From Arthrobacter_N sp051262515 (GTDB lineage Bacteria; Actinomycetota; Actinomycetes; Actinomycetales; Micrococcaceae), in NCBI RefSeq assembly GCF_051262515.1, contig NZ_JBIMER010000003.1:186001-250000 (forward strand): a stretch of DNA of 64,000 nt. Direction: 5' to 3'. The notes under the pieces are model-generated. The model searched no databases. It was given only the letters and a program-made list of their open reading frames with translations, and was not told the DNA's origin. Made by a program: the position numbers and the translations under genes. Positions 62,405 through 64,000 of the stretch are shown here, one piece after another (within the stretch, counting starts at the first letter, position 1; each line of letters starts with the position of its first letter).

Positions 62405-63562
62405 CTACTGTTGGGTGATGAATTCGTCGGTTCGGCTGCCGACGCCCAACAGTTCGGCAATGGCTGCAACGGTACGCGCGGACGCGTGGCCGTCGCCGTA
62501 GGGGTTGACGGCGTTGGCCATCGCCCCGTAGGCCTGTGCGTCGTCGAACAACGCGGAGACTTCGTCGACAATGCGGTCCTCTTCGGTGCCGATCAGTTTG
62601 ACGGTCCCGGCGACGACCGCCTCGGGTCGTTCCGTGTTTTCGCGCATGACCAAGACCGGCTTGCCCAAGCTGGGCGCTTCCTCCTGGACGCCGCCGGAAT
62701 CCGTGAGGACCACGTTCGAGGCGGCCAGCAGCCGTGTGAATTCGCCATACGCGAGGGGTTCCGTGACCAGCACGTTGTCCAGTCCCTCGAGTGCGGGCAG
62801 GACAGCCTCGCGGACGACGGGGTTTCGGTGGGCCGGAAGGACGATCGTGGCATCGGGGTACGCCCGTGCCAGGCGGGCCACGGCACGGCCCACGTTGCGC
62901 ATCTGCTCGCCTTGGTTCTCCCGGCGGTGGGTGGTTACCAGCAGGATGCGTCGGCCGCTGGCGACGATCTCCTCAAGGCGATCGTCCGTGAACGGGAGCT
63001 GACGCTGTGCCGTGGCAAGGAGGGCGTCAATGACCGAGTTCCCCGTAACGACGATGTCCTTGGGGTCGATCGCCTCTTTGACCAGGTTGGCCCTGCTCAC
63101 CGTGGTCGGCGCCAAGTGCAGGGACGCTATCTGCGAGGTGATCTTCCTGTTCGCCTCCTCGGGGAAGGGCGAGAACAAGTCGCCGCTGCGCAGCCCCGCC
63201 TCGACGTGAACGACCGGGATGCCACGATAGAACGCCGCGATGGCGCCGGCGGTGGACGTGGTGGTGTCTCCCTGAACGATGACCGCGCTGGGCTTGTGTT
63301 CCTCCAGCAGGCGGTCCAGTCCCTCGACCGTGCGGGCGAGGATCCCGTTGAGCGACTGGCCGGGACGCATGATGTCCATGTCGGCATCGGGTGTGATCCC
63401 AAACAGTTCGTTCACCTGATCGAGCATTTCGCGGTGCTGTCCCGTGACGGTAACGAAGCAGCCGAACAGGTCGGACTTCTGGATCGCTTCGACGATCGGG
63501 GCCATCTTGATGGCCTCGGGGCGCGTGCCGTAGATCGGCATCAGCAGGGGGCGTTCAGTCAC
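62405..63562 (-). CDS. wecB: UDP-N-acetylglucosamine 2-epimerase (non-hydrolysing)
   Basis: The 385-residue enzyme interconverts UDP-GlcNAc and UDP-ManNAc. Hallmarks are YGTRPEAIKMAPIV at the start, VQGDTTTS, HVEAGLRSGD, VTTHRRENQG and TDSGGVQEEAPSLGKPVL. GTG 63562 has AAGGA six bases upstream. It leads the minus-strand operon and supplies the substrate of WecC at 50258. Divergent from the permease at 63788. Confidence 0.95.
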   Translation of the reverse strand: MTERPLLMPIYGTRPEAIKMAPIVEAIQKSDLFGCFVTVTGQHREMLDQVNELFGITPDADMDIMRPGQSLNGILARTVEGLDRLLEEHKPSAVIVQGDTTTSTAGAIAAFYRGIPVVHVEAGLRSGDLFSPFPEEANRKITSQIASLHLAPTTVSRANLVKEAIDPKDIVVTGNSVIDALLATAQRQLPFTDDRLEEIVASGRRILLVTTHRRENQGEQMRNVGRAVARLARAYPDATIVLPAHRNPVVREAVLPALEGLDNVLVTEPLAYGEFTRLLAASNVVLTDSGGVQEEAPSLGKPVLVMRENTERPEAVVAGTVKLIGTEEDRIVDEVSALFDDAQAYGAMANAVNPYGDGHASARTVAAIAELLGVGSRTDEFITQQ

Positions 63563-63667
63563 GTCTCGTCCTTCTTGGTGCGTTTGCGAGCGCCCGTTTG
63601 GGCCGTTGGGTGCCAGCGGTTTGGCCCTGTTTCGTTCTCACGATTCGGGATCAACTCTACCGACGTG

Positions 63668-63677
63668 ATTGCGCAAT
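63668..63677. promoter_or_regulatory. Palindrome in the wecB/permease divergent region
   Basis: ATTGCGCAAT is a perfect 10-base palindrome in the 225-base gap between two divergent polysaccharide genes. A second stem, CGGGG/CCCCG (63695-63709), lies nearby. Operator function is a guess from position and symmetry. Confidence 0.3.
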
Positions 63678-63787
63678 GCAATTTGGTTCCCCCTCGGGGG
63701 CAAGCCCCGGGGGCACGGGGTGTCCACGCCCCGGCGGAAAAGAATTGCCAGTAGCATGGACAGGCTAGCTACCAGCAGGAGTTGACA

Positions 63788-64000
63788 TTGGAACCGAAAA
63801 GCCCATCCGAGCGTCCCCGGGCGTACGTTGCGCCGGGACCCGCCCGAGTGGATGTCTCGGGCATGGCGCGCGTGGGGTCGAAGCCCCGCCTCTTTGAGTA
63901 CATCCGTGAGCTGTGGCGCTTCCGCGAGTTCGTCTACGTCGACTCGAAATCACGCGTTGAGGCCGGGAAGAACCAAGAGCGGCTGGGCCTTCTCTGGCTC
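63788..64000 (+). CDS. ABC-2 polysaccharide export permease, second copy (cut by window edge)
   Basis: The first 71 codons of a permease. LWRFREFVYVDSKSRVEAGK and NQERLGLLWL match the N-terminal amphipathic segment and NQRLGSLWLI of the permease at 25551, so the family is clear although the membrane segments lie beyond the window. TTG 63788 has AGGAG (63777-63781) six bases upstream. A functional ATPase may follow, which would matter because the ATPase in block A looks inactive. Confidence 0.75.
   Translation, partial: MEPKSPSERPRAYVAPGPARVDVSGMARVGSKPRLFEYIRELWRFREFVYVDSKSRVEAGKNQERLGLLWL

Noticed and set aside
62339..63754. 471-codon frame opposite wecB
   Set aside because: Mirror frame of a well-supported gene; the translation resembles no protein family.
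1..64000. tRNA, rRNA, CRISPR or insertion sequence
   Set aside because: I looked in the intergenic gaps for T-loop-like GGTTCGAxTCC blocks, regularly spaced repeats and transposase motifs, and found none that held up.

Overview
The window is a GC-rich actinobacterial chromosome segment. The gene order murA-plsC-gpsA-ddl, recG-rsmD-coaD and DUF177-rpmF-rnc-mutM, the leuCD pair next to a divergent IclR regulator, and frequent GTG/TTG starts all point to Micrococcales, probably a relative of Arthrobacter or Micrococcus. I cannot fix the genus from the sequence alone. I saw no rRNA, tRNA, CRISPR array, transposase or phage gene.

Layout. 1-456: a strong hairpin terminator, then a mostly empty leader. 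457-2664: a heparinase II/III-like protein. 2689-7188: two dynamin-like membrane GTPases and thiL, overlapping as one operon. 7353-14517: a small CgeB-like half-domain protein, a 1458-residue two-module glycosyltransferase and, convergent to it, a hydrolase-TPR-glycosyltransferase fusion. 14692-21951: IclR regulator, leuC, leuD, murA, plsC, gpsA, ddl. 21971-22459: DUF3515 lipoprotein. 22564-33571: polysaccharide block A, with an LCP ligase, a GT4, an ABC-2 permease, a degenerate ABC ATPase, a 1502-residue three-module glycosyltransferase and an asparagine-synthetase-like protein. 33589-45957: housekeeping core, with a small membrane protein, DAK2 protein, recG, rsmD, a spermidine-synthase-like protein, an aminotransferase, an exported beta-propeller, coaD, galU, DUF177, rpmF, rnc and mutM. 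46024-56029: polysaccharide block B, with a second LCP ligase, two GT4 enzymes, wecC and a 1473-residue three-module glycosyltransferase paralogous to the one in block A. 56056-63562 (minus strand): a five-gene operon of wecB, a membrane/coiled-coil protein, a glycosyltransferase, a second small CgeB-like half-domain protein and a 1072-residue glycosyltransferase. 63788 to the edge: the start of a second ABC-2 permease.

How it fits together. WecB and WecC would convert UDP-GlcNAc to UDP-ManNAcA, and GalU would supply UDP-glucose. Large multi-module glycosyltransferases and GT4 enzymes would build a polymer, ABC-2 transporters would export it and LCP proteins would attach it to peptidoglycan. 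The best-known comparable polymer is the Glc/ManNAcA teichuronic acid of Micrococcus luteus, so I infer a cell-wall teichuronic-acid-like glycan. The most novel content is a reused module set: a GT-B module beginning with a GHDFKFAG-type motif in four proteins, and a CgeB-type module whose N-terminal half appears six times, two of them as stand-alone proteins of about 190 residues. These are combined in different orders in paralogous blocks placed around core genes.
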